Assembly (NCBI GenBank): GCA_914767715.1
Contig: OU612065.1
Coordinates: 27,342,001 to 27,406,000, forward strand
DNA: 64,000 bases
Reading direction: 5' to 3'
Origin: Membranipora membranacea
Taxonomy: Eukaryota > Bryozoa > Gymnolaemata > Cheilostomatida > Membraniporidae
The translations under genes were made by a program, and so were the position numbers. Shown one piece after another: positions 26,801 to 37,160 of the stretch; position 1 is the first letter of the stretch; each line of letters starts with the position of its first letter. The notes under the pieces are model-generated. The model was not told where the DNA came from, made no database searches, and worked only from the letters and a program-made list of their open reading frames with translations.

Positions 26801-29800
26801 GTCGTGTTCTCCGTGTATGCATTTAGAATGCTGCTTGGCTTAAGTTCCAACTTCCAATGTGTTTTGGGTATTACAGCACATATTATGTGTGATTGCTCCC
26901 TAATCAATTGGTATGTCTTTCAAAATAATTTTTCATATAGGTTTTTTACACGATTTATTCACTCGTTATGATGGCTTGACTTCATCATTATTGCTGGGAC
27001 TAATCGAGGAGTTACGCTCAAAGTCTCTTTAAATGAGGTATCTATTCAGAGAAGGGCACACTTTGAAAGTTGCATACTTGGAATGGCAAAACGAAGCAAA
27101 TCTGCAAAATGGCCACAGTTGCTTTTTATCTCACTTTATCCGTGGCACCCAGTTAGCAGGCCATGTGAGCAAAGGCATATTTCACATTTCAATTCTAAGG
27201 TTACACTTGAAGCAGGAATTCATTTGCTGATAACAAAGAATTCAGATAAGTTTTACATTTAGAAGTGGATAGTCTCTAAATTAGATTACGCTGTGTTGTA
27301 ATGTCCTATGTACTCGGTTGGTAAGGTCACAGAGATTAGTTTGGAGGATTGCCAAAGTATCGCTGTCATTTACTTATTCCCACGGTCGGTCATTATTTAC
27401 GGAGAGTTGTCTGCTTTTTATCGATTCCGCTGGATGGTATGAATGAGAAAAGGGTTAAAGTGGATACATACTGGATTCATAGTAACGCAGGATTATAGCG
27501 ACAAAGAAAGGTCGTCTGAAAAACGATAAATTTCTCTCCATTATTTAATTTCGGAATATATCCAGTTTCAAACAAACACTAATATTTATAATCTCTCATA
27601 TGTTATTATATTTCTAAATAAATTGTCTAATTTAGCTGTAATCACAAATCGGATAAAGTCTATGATTGTAATATTTAAGCATACTCTTCATTGTATTTTG
27701 GTAACTCTGTTGGTTGAATGGACGCAATCATGCTGGAATTAAGAACTTTTGAACCCATTTACTCCCTTTTCTCAAGATCAATTAAACACTGGGGAACAAT
27801 AGTAACAATCTCAAACTCTGTTATCAAACTTTCATCAAGCTATGTATTAATTCTTATCTTTGTTTCAAACACTATGCCCATAGCTGCGGGAACTTTCCAC
27901 AACGTAAAAAGCGCTGTCGCACATTGAATCATATTTCTGTTATGCCAATCTCAGTAACAAAGCTCGCCGTACAAAACATTGTTGTTTATTGAGAATAATT
28001 GAATTTCACACTAGCGTGGATATGGATGGTCACATTCTACTACGACCGCTTGTTCTACGGTTGCTGACTCACAAGGGGCTCTTAGTAATTAGTGTCAAGA
28101 AACCTGCCAGCAAATGTCAAAATGTCAGTTGAAACAAAAAAACGACTTATATTACGGAACTTGCTGCATGTCAACTCACACATGGATACAAGACAGAAGG
28201 GCAGCAATGGGGTGTACGTGCAGATCACAGCGGATCTGTGGCCGACCACACCGAGACCTCGCACACGTGGTACAGGTGCTGCCTTACCTTTCCAGCGGAC
28301 AGTACAGAGAGCTATCGGACACATAGTGACCTCACCACGCTTGAGTCAAACAGCTGTGCCTAAAACTACCGATAACAGAACTCCGAGAATTACTGACAGA
28401 GGTTCTACGGCCTGTACTGTGCCAGTACCTGATATCGATGATAGTCTACCAAACTTTAGTCCTAGAAAAGTTGTACTCCGATACAGACGGTAAGATGAAA
28501 CACGTCACATAGGTTCGGGTCTTTAACCTGCAGGGGTGGTTTAGGTCTATGATTGGCTTTAACAGCATGACTTATCAGGCGATTTTCCTCATGAGTGGCT
28601 CACTCAGTTTATAATCGGTCATATTCAAACTGCTTTGTAAGATGAGTAATACTCAACTTGTACAACTCTTTGATGTTTCCCCAAATAGAAAGTGACCATC
28701 GCGCCCGTCTGGATTTTGTGAAAACTTCCATTATTGTCAAACCCACCAGAGAGTTTGTGGAATATATTCGAGTTGCCCTCTCACTGCTGTCGTGACTGGA
28801 TGGTTATTATTATTAGTCTAAGATTAATTTACTGGATGCTTCCAGCTGCAGAATTTGTACCTTTGAGTTAAATTTCAGTCGGCAGGCATTGAATGATTAT
28901 TTTAGTGTGAAATTAATTATCGCCTGTTTTGCCGAAAATCCATCGCATTATAATAGAAAGTACTTGCTCCAGAATTAAATATTTATGAATGTTCAACAGC
29001 TCACCATATCACTTTGATTGACTATAAACACGCTGCTTTTGAATTATTTTCTATGGGTTCCCACTGAAACCAATCACTCCCTATTTTAGAATTAGTGTAA
29101 CTAATTTGTATCAGGTAATTAGATACCAATTCACATAAGAATAGGAGTGCTGCTTGGTAGGCACTCAACTGGTGAATAAATTATCGAACAAATTTGCTCA
29201 AATATCACTCAATCAAACGTTACGTGCCTACAGCAGAGCAACGAAGGAACTGGATATCACCAGGAATGTTGGTTTTAATAAGTTGTATTTACTCCAGGAA
29301 AACAGCAGTGAACAGATTAGTTGGCTCTGATAGACTGCAGCCAACACAAATAGTTCTAGATCTGACCACGAAGGATGTCAGTTTTGTATAGTGCTGCGAT
29401 CACATATATTTAGAAAGACAAAAATGAAATTCACAAAGAGGTATTTGAGCCTTTCGCAGCCTGAGATAAACTACCTGACATTGTCATCACCTCTACCTGC
29501 GATCAGAACTCAGTCTAGTGCTAGGATTGTGACGTGTCCGTGGCTTTTTCCTGTTCAACTGGAACCTATGAGCAATGAGTATCGGCAACAACTCGATAAA
29601 TTTCTAGATATGGGCTGTCTCAGCAAAATGTTCAGGTCGGTTAGTGCTAAGTTGTTGAGATTCTTAAACATTTACTTTGATGATAAGGACAAGTGTAAGG
29701 ATAGTTTTAGGTTATCTTCACTTATTCCTTTTACTAGCGCTCATTATAGAGTGAGACTATATGAAAGGTCAATGGTGATATCTTTTCACCATGCGATAAT

Positions 29801-32800
29801 CGGAGTTGTGTTCTATCAGTACTGATCTTGGGCTAAAGAGTGCTGTATATCAATTTAGTAAGTCAATAAGTAAGGAATGAAACAGACTGCCAATGAGAGT
29901 GTTAACAAAAAAAATTCTCTTTGCACACCGGCAAAGTTCAAGTTTAATTTTATTCTTTGAGACACAATTTTGATGGCAACTGCACCTGGTGTTGGTACAT
30001 GGGGGAAATACATTTAACTCAATGCCTCTTCACGCTTGGTCCAATAAAAAAATTGTTCTTCAGCAATTGATGATTTTGACACATTTTCAAGCCATTACAA
30101 AATGATAAAAGTACCGTTGCCTGATTCGTTACCTTGTTTGTCTTAGCGTTGACTATTTGCGTTGTGACTTCTATCAATGGTCAATCATAATATTGGAGCA
30201 TCATTTTTTATTGTTTGTGGCATCGATTAAGACAATGGAAAGTTGATTTTTAGTTGGCTGATCAATGATTTCGCATTGTGATGCTGTCATCAGTATAGTG
30301 TTTGTCTCTTCGTCTGGATTGACCTGTCACAAGCTTACTTGTTACTTGTTGTGGGATCGGTCTGCTGTCTCATATTCAGTTCATTCCGCCTGAGAATGGC
30401 TATTCCTAACTCTGTATTGCGGTAGGTTTGTTTTCACAAGTTGTCAGCAAAGGCAACTTATAATTACTTGTATCGAGAAATAAAACCTGTCACTTCATTC
30501 TCTATCTATCATTTCAAAAGAACTGCTAACATAGTTAAGGGGAGAATGAACCTGATTTTTTTAATATTATTTCATTATGGATGCTGCATCATGCTGAGAG
30601 ATGTCATTACTTACTATTACTATAGCTTTCACCATCACCAACCCGATAAGCATATAGCTTCATCATTTTAATCATTCCAACAATGCTCAACTTATGGGTC
30701 AGAATTGATTTTCAGAGCATGCGGATAGTCTAGTTTTCATCAGCACATGTACATTATTAGGTTTCCCATGCACAGGAAACATTGTTTTAAATTGTTGTGT
30801 TAGTTAATGTTCACACCTGACAACAATTAACTTTGAGCACAGAGTTGGTAGAACGCCCATACTAAGATGAATGTGGTAACAGTAATATTTCAGCTTCGTC
30901 GATCAACATCTAGGTCTGTATAATTGTCAAACTGAAGCTAGTCATACTGATTGACTGAAGATCTCCATAGTATTTTATCAAGAATTTCTTCTCGTGAGGT
31001 TGTGAATGGTCATGCTATTGCTCTATCAGGGAAACTGGAGTTTCTTGTATATAAGAGGACAGAGTTAAGGCAAAGTTACAAACATTGTCTTTTATTCCTT
31101 ACAGCTCATCGACTGCCCCTAATGGCTCATTTACCGGTGCTGCCGATATACTGGCTTATAGTGGAGACACACCAAGAAAGTCATCATCGGAGACTCGGAA
31201 CTCCTCCAGTCCTGATGAGAATAGAGACACACATAGACGGAAACCCCCTGGTAGACCTACTAGTAAAGGCACCCCTGTCAGAAAACAGTTCAGCAATGGT
31301 ATGTCGTTACAATTCCGTAATATTTAGATTACTGTTTTTTTGAGAGCTTGTTGTAACTAAGGATTTGATGTAAAGATTGTATTAATTATACTGTTGACAA
31401 TTGATCCAAAAGTTCCACAAGGAAGGAAAACTTACAACATTCATTGAAAAAACATGACTTTCTGACGAAGAGAAGAAGAATGAGTTTTCTATTCTTATGA
31501 TGCATAACTAGTTTTTATTCCTGTTTGCAGGGTTATTACCATTTGAGAGAGTTCATCCAGATGCTGAATCAGAGTTACCTTCCATGTTGGAAGAGAACAT
31601 AACAGGGACGCGTCTATCGCACCCGAACCCTACAAACAATAAACTGAGAAACAGTCGTCCAGCCGCACTTAAGCCGCTCAATTCTAGTGATCATACATCT
31701 AGCTTTCAGAAACATCAGCGTAGTAGCCAGCAAAGCCCATCAAACCGACAAATGGCTTCACTATCCATCTCAGGTATGCTCATCATCATGCCATAAGTTT
31801 CCTTTGCTATTGATTTACACAAAGTTTAGAAATCCATGATACGATCAGATATTTTTGTTTAACCATATTGATAACAGAATGTGGATGTTACGAATAGCGT
31901 AGTTCCATATTGTGTCCTGGTTTCCGAAAAGTAATCACGAGCAAAGAAGAATCCAAAATCTAAACCTGGATCATCACTGGCAAAAATAGATTTCACCAAG
32001 AAAGCTACCCCCAATCCATAGTAACCTGATAAGTGTCAATTTCAAGCCTATTTGAAATTACAAAACGCATTGTCAGATTTAATTTATTTTCTACTCTGAA
32101 AATCATGTTACAACTTGATATCAGAACATTGCTGTAGGTCAACATAGACTATAAAAAATCAATGGTTCTTAGTTATAAAGTTATATTATACGAGGACATT
32201 TAGTGTTGTTTGAATTTGCCCTGTAACCGACTGAGCAAACACTTCCATTAGCCTGCAGTCTTGACAAACTTCATCCATAGGTTGCAGGGGTTACGGTTTC
32301 CCTGCATTACAGTTGCCCACCTTCCAAACCCCAACCCTAAACTTGGTCTAGGGTTGGAGTATGGGAAATATTCTCTTCGCGCTGCAAGAAAATGAGTTGT
32401 CCAAGAAAAAGCTTTGGAAGCCCTTGAAGCTCCGGGGATACGGCATCCTTTTTATTGACAGCTTCATGCGAAAGTAACCCTCTTTACGCTAACCAAAGTA
32501 AACTTTCCAAGACAGGCTACATAATCTGCATGCAGGTTTTCTCTTTTATGCTCAATCAGTGACAAATGAAAATGTCAATCATCGTATCTTCACCTTTTCA
32601 TCCGAGTAGTCTGTGCCTGGTGAGACTTTATAACATGCTCAGCAAATTGCTCAACATTGATCCGATACAAGATAGTTATTCTCTCTTTTAACATTTTGAT
32701 AGGCTTGGGAAAACCCGAGGGAGACGACTCTAGTGGAGCAGGCTGGACTCATTCTCAAAATAACAAAATACCTACAGTGACTAAACCACCTACTGTAACT

Positions 32801-33563
32801 AGTCATCAAAATAACAGTAATAACTCTAACAGTGCTGCCACCACTGAGAACCAGAACAGCTCTCCAGCAGCGCAGAAAAATAGTAACGGTTCTAGCTCAA
32901 CTAATGGTACATCGCCAGCGGCTCAAGCATCAAACAATGCGGGTGGTTCAGGCAACCCTCGACGATCATACAGACAGTCACATAGCAACAATAATAACTC
33001 AGGTAGTACGGCGAGCAACAGCAAGCATGGTGCCAGCAAAAAGTCATCGGCTGATGGTAAGTCACAGCTAATATAAGATGCTTTATGTCCAAAACTAGTC
33101 ATGTCAGTAATGAATTAGTTCATTGCTGTCAGCTCCATTCATCTGATTAGTTGAGGCTATGAACATGTACATGTACCTGTACATTACCATAAGACCCAAA
33201 TATAGACTGAAAACCTTGCAAGTAACAAATGCACCTATTTGTAGTAGCTAATATCCCATTAATTTATAGGTATTTCTGACTCCTTACAAATAGTAAAATT
33301 GTACAGGCAACTCCTAATTTAACATTGCCGATGTGATTCATCAACTCAGGTACTCAAACTCAGCGTAAACGCAATTTCAAACAAATTAATATGAATTTTA
33401 TGTTTTTAATTTTACAGCTGAACCGAAATATGCAGATCCTCTTGCTGGATCGAGCCCCTCATTTCAGGCTCGCCTTTCTGAGCTGGCCTCATTGGAGGCT
33501 GAAACTGTGCGCTATGAGCGATTACGTAAAATCAAGAAGAAAAGTCGTGACAAGGATGACTAG
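14516..33563 (+). CDS. Gene with an array of alternative first exons and four constant exons
   Basis: Overall span of one proposed transcription unit. Candidate first exons at 14516, 18426, 20604, 22895, 26532, 28122 and 29424 each begin with ATG and end with two bases of an open codon (phase 2). The exon at 24548-24835 is phase 2 on both sides. The first constant exon, 31105-31298, accepts exactly phase 2, so any of them joins it in frame. Phase-1 junctions then link 31531-31773, 32703-33056 and 33418-33563 (stop TAG). Each isoform would have 41-122 variable residues plus about 312 constant ones. What is seen is the shared phase and the open frames. The single-gene interpretation is inference; some of these exons may be separate short genes or unused. 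The product family is not recognised. Confidence 0.55.
15127..15150. repeat. 24-bp palindromic CATAG...CTATG relic
   Basis: CATAGACTTAATAATA followed at once by CGTCTATG. It matches the terminus of the 698-bp element at 62460-63157 (CATAG, one base different, CTTAATAATA), as if two termini had collapsed together. No 8-bp duplication is visible at its flanks. Confidence 0.5.
16398..16917. mobile_element. Foldback MITE, ~520 bp with ~178-bp terminal inverted repeats
   Basis: Left arm about 16398-16575 and right arm about 16739-16917 are inverted copies at roughly 85-90 percent identity by eye. They share blocks such as GTTGTCCTCTCTCCAGTTTGG, GAGGGTTATCTTGAAAACC and ATAGGATAAAAAT. The outer ends read ATAGACAG...CTGTCTAT with TA on both sides, consistent with a TA target duplication (Tc1/mariner-type non-autonomous element). 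There is no transposase. It lies between alternative exons V1 and V2. Confidence 0.75.
18418..18424 (+). promoter_or_regulatory. TATA-box-like element before V2
   Basis: TATAAAT placed a few bases before the first ATG of exon V2 and 44 bases before the second in-frame ATG. Its position is the only evidence; such heptamers are common in AT-rich DNA. Confidence 0.3.
18426..18697 (+). CDS. Alternative first exon V2 (90 codons + 2 nt)
   Basis: Runs from ATG at 18426 to the donor TTTTTAA|GTAAGT, phase 2. A TATA-box-like TATAAAT sits at 18418-18424. If it is used, transcription would begin inside this frame and the start would be the in-frame ATG at 18468 (MFDSEEELTGTPSPYSSL). The C-terminal third contains PSSLML then SPVGDTLSLF, resembling PSSLML...VPLGDCDFSL in exon 2 of the gene at 5885-11585; similarity is visible in the DNA as well (CCTTCTTCAxTGATG). 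This suggests an old segmental duplication between the two loci. Confidence 0.55.
20604..20848 (+). CDS. Alternative first exon V3 (81 codons + 2 nt)
   Basis: Starts MYTNNEYMMVAVSSDKSDEG and contains an Ala/Ser/Lys-rich segment (SKAAAATKSAAESALQQKM) likely to be helical, then a basic aromatic stretch (RRKYHIYWRES). It ends at the strong donor GTCCT|GTAAGT in phase 2. No upstream acceptor in the matching phase is evident, so an ATG first exon is the simplest reading. Unrecognised. Confidence 0.55.
22895..23019 (+). CDS. Alternative first exon V4 (41 codons + 2 nt)
   Basis: A short exon: ATG at 22895 encodes METYQGWKSSKRFM... then KLKFRQTPEPDILKQLERHV and reaches the donor GTGCG|GTAAGG in phase 2, as in the neighbouring first exons. 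A second open frame (ATG 22804 to TGA 22981, 59 codons) overlaps it in another frame and also looks protein-like (IPRLEEFKAFYEHAVRQR). One of the two is real or the region is dual-coding; only the 22895 frame reaches the donor. Confidence 0.4.
24548..24835 (+). CDS. Symmetric phase 2-2 exon V5 (288 nt), cassette or first exon
   Basis: Unlike its neighbours it has a strong acceptor right before its ATG (GTTGTCTTCCCGACAG|C ATG) and is exactly 96 codons long, phase 2 in and out (donor CAAGA|GTAAGC). It can therefore be an internal cassette added between an upstream first exon and the constant exons, or itself start translation at 24549. It encodes a Ser-rich start, MPEYVSRFKCQLINLRHKYD, and a basic Ser-rich tail (SKRRLSKHHSLPAISSK). 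Unrecognised. Confidence 0.6.
26532..26773 (+). CDS. Alternative first exon V6 (80 codons + 2 nt)
   Basis: ATG at 26532 to the donor CGCCTG|GTGAGT, phase 2. The sequence is MTVFPSLHTAEPAAADHST..., a Ser/Arg patch (GSRRSSISSGHR), then LDLSMDQHVTLTRLKTAARY. There is no good phase-matched acceptor upstream. Composition is similar to the other variable exons: Ser-rich, basic, no hydrophobic segment. Confidence 0.5.
28122..28489 (+). CDS. Alternative first exon V7 (122 codons + 2 nt)
   Basis: Longest of the variable exons. ATG at 28122 gives MSVETKKRLILRNLLHVNSH, a Thr/Pro/Arg stretch (TTPRPRTRGTG), a Thr-rich region and DIDDSLPNFSPRKVVLRYR, ending at the donor ACAGACG|GTAAGA in phase 2. The long open frame on one strand with coding-like composition makes it one of the better supported first exons. 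Confidence 0.55.
29424..29635 (+). CDS. Possible alternative first exon V8 (70 codons + 2 nt)
   Basis: ATG at 29424 gives MKFTKRYLSLSQPEINYLTL... and SNEYRQQLDKFLDMGCLSKM. A candidate donor TTCAG|GTCGGT would end it in phase 2 like the others, but GTCGGT is a weak match to the consensus and the frame stays open past it to 29822. Lower confidence than V1-V7. Confidence 0.35.
31105..33563 (+). CDS. Constant exons: Ser/Asn-rich disordered protein with charged C-terminal helix
   Basis: Four exons: 31105-31298, 31531-31773, 32703-33056, 33418-33563. Acceptors are good (TTCCTTACAG, CTGTTTGCAG, TTAATTTTACAG) except the third, TTTTGATAG. The first exon is rich in Ser/Arg/Pro (RKPPGRPTSKGTP), the third in Asn and Ser with runs such as NNSNNSNS and SHSNNNNSGS. 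These exons look disordered, soluble and phosphorylation-prone. The final 30 residues differ: FQARLSELASLEAETVRYER followed by a Lys/Arg cluster and KDD, predicted as one amphipathic helix and probably the conserved part of the protein. No enzyme motif, signal peptide or membrane span is seen. A possible polyadenylation signal ATTAAA lies at 33615-33620, about 50 bases past the stop. I cannot name the family. Confidence 0.65.
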
Positions 33564-35246
33564 AGATAATCACTTCTCTACTATAATTGCTCATACACAG
33601 ATAGTAACTTATCAATTAAACATTATATTATATTTCTTTTTTTTATGAAAGTCATCCTGCTGTGGCTGCCATAATGCATTATGTAGTAATGTTATTGGTT
33701 GGTACATCGGATTTACATCCCACCTGTTTATTTTTCTGTACATTTTTATCAACCATATGCGGTAGTTGTATTTATTTTCGATGCCAATATAAAAATCAGA
33801 CCAGATCAAGACTGTAAAGTGTTATCATTGCTGTCAGTCAAGAGACCCCTTTTTTGTTGGAAGTTCACTACATCTATTTTACGGGACATGTTAGGCATAA
33901 GGAAAACCTGAGAAATGTAGTTTAGTAGTCTGGAGGACTTGGACACGTATGAATGGTAAGGAAAAAATTATACCTGCTCATTACACACCTCCTGAATTAT
34001 TGATGAGCAAAAGCATTAATAAGGACCTTTTGACAAACCCGGTTTACAAATTCAACAGCGCCCCCCATATTCTGCCTATTCCAGTCTGAAGTAGGTACAT
34101 CCTTGGATGGCCACATGTCCAGATAAATAATCTAACCCGAACAGACAGATATACATGGTTCTGACAGATGAGATCAGATCTATTCTGGTCTGGTTACGAA
34201 TTAAGATAAGTACAGCACCCTGCGCACCTTTAAACCCTGTGTTGATAAAAAGATGAATAATTAATCTATTTCATTTGGAGTTGCCCTTTCTTTGTAGCAG
34301 ACATTATAGTTACCTAGCAACATAGTTGTGATTTAAGAACCCCTTTGCACTAAATGGAATAATTTCATAGCATCTCCTTGCGGCACCTACACACTTATTG
34401 TACTTTTCATAGGATTTTGTTTATGAGAAAATCATCACATATCTGTTTTAGTCATGTATGTTGAGATTGCACGAAATGAGATGTGTGAATCTATTTCGAA
34501 ACACAACCATTTTTGGGGACTTGTGATTGTGCTATATCCGTAAACAAATACTGACATAACTCAATTGGGTACTAGGAGGTGCTCTTTTGCACCCCATCCC
34601 AAATATTATAACCATCAGTTCTGATAACCACTGGTAGATTTGGAATATTTCTTCACCCTAGAGGGAAGATAAAGCAGCATTGATAAATACTTGGAAGCTC
34701 TCAAACTGTAAGTAAACTTGGTAAGACTAGAGTGGCATGGTTTACACTTTACATATCTATCTGTTTCTGTTTGTCTGAGAAATATATATTAAGAAGGCCC
34801 AGGGGTTTACAACAAGGCTGTATTTTACCCATGGCAAAGATCCACCAAAACCTGGTTAGCTTACTTCATGCCTTCTCTGACACAATAGATGAGGTATTAC
34901 TTAGCCAGCTGTAGACACCCAAAATAGAGTCTGCTAATTATCCAGTTGGTTGCTTGTCTTGACAAGCTTGACCAGACAGGCAACTGCCAACAGGATAATT
35001 AGCAGGTTAAAAAAGGTATGAGAATAGGTTATGAGCCACACATGCAGATGAGAGAAACTTGTAACTACAGGCAAGGGTGGAGTGCAACTACCACACAAGC
35101 CATCTAACCTTATGAGGAACTGATAGGGTGGTTGGAATACCTAGTGTAAAAACAGCCAACAAACCACTTTTGATACAGCCTTAACCAAGATCTTTTTCAA
35201 ACCTGGCGACAGTAGTTTTGTGAACTGTTGTCAATTACGTTTTCAG
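33564..35246. other. 3' flank / intron between constant exons and CD225 gene
   Basis: Holds the likely 3' UTR of the upstream gene (ATTAAA at 33615) and no supported coding exon. A hairpin-forming repeat lies at 34931-35005. If the readthrough splice to 35247 is used, this is an intron. Confidence 0.45.
34931..35005. repeat. Inverted repeat with ~30-bp arms
   Basis: The left arm starts CTGCTAATTATCC and the right arm ends GGATAATTAGCAG; inside them GTTGG/CCAAC and TTGC/GCAA also pair, giving about 30 bp with a few mismatches around a loop of about 15 bases. It could be a small palindromic mobile element. Confidence 0.5.
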
Positions 35247-35379
35247 GTACCCTCAAATTTTGTGCTGGTGCTTCACAGTACACTGAGTTGAGGAAGATGA
35301 ATACAGCCAATCCTTTATCTACCCCAGCGACAGTGTCGTCGTCTGGAATGACAAATAGCACTAACTATACTCAGACGGG
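35247..35379 (+). CDS. Upstream alternative exon of the CD225 gene (phase 1 in, phase 2 out)
   Basis: A clean acceptor (ACGTTTTCAG|GT) opens a frame that runs through to the donor ACGGG|GTGGGT with no stop: GTLKFCAGASQYTELRKM then NTANPLSTPATVSSSG. Entering in phase 1, it fits donors of the constant exons at 31298, 31773 and 33056; leaving in phase 2, it fits the CD225 gene exon at 36061. It can also supply its own start at 35297. Confidence 0.4.
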
Positions 35380-35453
35380 GTGGGTAATAAAGTTTCATTA
35401 CTACACTCCATATACTCACTGTTGTCTCTGCTTATAACATTATAGGACCCAAT

Positions 35454-37160
35454 ATGGCCGAAAAAACGTAAGTCAGCTCTTCCGTTCTCTGTTTTACTTC
35501 AACCTAATTTGTAATGCAGCTTATTATGATGAGCTTTGTTTTACGGTTTATTTAACACATCAAATATTCCTGTTGACAAAGCGCCTCATTTCAGGCTTGC
35601 CCTTATATGTTGTTTTTTTTTAAATTGCTCTTTCGTAATGGTAGAGCAGAATATTATATATTTATTTCCGAGAAACGCTTTTTATTATCATTTACATATT
35701 GTTAATTTTCGGTAGGTCCAATAACCGGTAGGTCTAGCTATAGCTTCTAAAAAGCTTGAAAGACAGTAACCACCTGCTTTTAATAGTGAGCAGCCTAGCC
35801 TGTCTTGACAAGCAGCCATGATAGCTTGTCAAAATTTGGTTTCTGTTGTTTCTAATCAGTATGCCTCATGTCTTGCCATCAAGCTATGCAGCAGATATAA
35901 TACACATAACAGCTTTTCATACTACAATACGCCTTACAAGCATGAAGGTTTGTGGTATGCTTGTGAGTACTAACCATCTCTATTTCTCTCTGTAGCACCG
36001 CTTTGGCTTCATGAGTTTGCTCATGGCTTCATTTCTAACACTTGATCATTATTGTTTCAGGCCTTCCGAATACACTGCCATGGCAAAAAACCAGATGAAA
36101 ACTGCATACAAGGATACCAAAAACTTCTTGTCCACCAAATCAACCGTTACACGGCAGCCCCAAGGGCCACTTCCATCAATAGGAGCCATACCAAGGCAAG
36201 CTCCACAGACTGGGACTGTTCTTCCTCCTATCAGAGCAAAACCTACTCCATCAAGGGATCCAGACTTAGAGGCTGGTAGTTCTGATCAGCTACCCACCTA
36301 TAATGATGTTGCGGATCCAAGTTCAAGAGGCGCAAATAATAACTATAATAACCATGCTACCTCAACGGAGACCAGTTTCACTCGAAGTGACAGTCAGCCC
36401 AATGGAATCACTCAACCCAATGGAAGACCCCAGAGTAATGGTTCGGCCACTAATGGCATGTTTGTGACATCACAGAGTAGAACTGTAATCTCAACACCAG
36501 CAACAACGAATTCGCAAATACCAGAACTTACAGCACAACAACGAGAAGTAATGGTAAGTGTCATTGTGTCAGCGTAGTGTCAGATTTAAATGAATGAGAG
36601 TTGAGATTAGGGCCAAGTTATTTTATTGTCTAATTATTCTTTCATTAGTCACAGGGTGATGTCTTAGGTAAAATATCGATGTACACAATGTTGCTTTCTA
36701 TGTCAATCAACCAAAACATTGTATATGCAAACAACTTTGTTCAGTGGGGAGAGGGGACAACCCACTCTGAACATTGGTTGTCAAGACAGGTTGTACTGTG
36801 ATAAGGATCATCAATTTCAAGATTCGTGTTCATAAGAGACATGTCTGACATCTATCTCTATTATCTATTTAGTGATTTTTTTGTGCTTTATGTACACAGG
36901 AACGGGAGAAACACATAAAAGAGAACGGAGTTCGAACGTGTCCAGTACTAGCTGTACTATCTATATTCTTCTGCTGCCCTCTTAGCGGGCTATTCACAGC
37001 TTTCATGTCCCTCAAGGCTGAAAACAGCTACTATGAAGGGGAATTCTTACTGGCCCATAACGAGGCTCGTGTGTCCAGGGCATGTCTCGTCGTGACTTTT
37101 GTGAGCGGTGTGCTGATTTATATCGGAATAGTCATATGGATTATTGTGGGAATCTCCTGA
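35454..37160 (+). CDS. CD225/dispanin-family membrane protein (IFITM/PRRT-like), ~255 aa
   Basis: Exons: 35454-35467 (ATG GCC GAA AAA AC, a 14-nt first exon ending at the donor AC|GTAAGT, phase 2), 36061-36553 (phase 2 in, 0 out) and 36900-37160 (stop TGA). The N-terminal ~170 residues are Pro/Ser/Asn/Thr-rich and look disordered, with LPTYNDV, a PY-like motif, near the middle. The last exon encodes the family signature: a hydrophobic segment containing SIFFCCPLSGLFTAFMSLKA with the double Cys, a loop with GEFLLAHNEARVSRA, and a second span VTFVSGVLIYIGIVIWIIVG at the very C-terminus. Family members (IFITM, PRRT, SYNDIG) sit in plasma or endosomal membranes with the N-terminus cytosolic. A specific role cannot be read here. 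Length and layout resemble proline-rich PRRT-type members more than short IFITMs. Confidence 0.8.
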
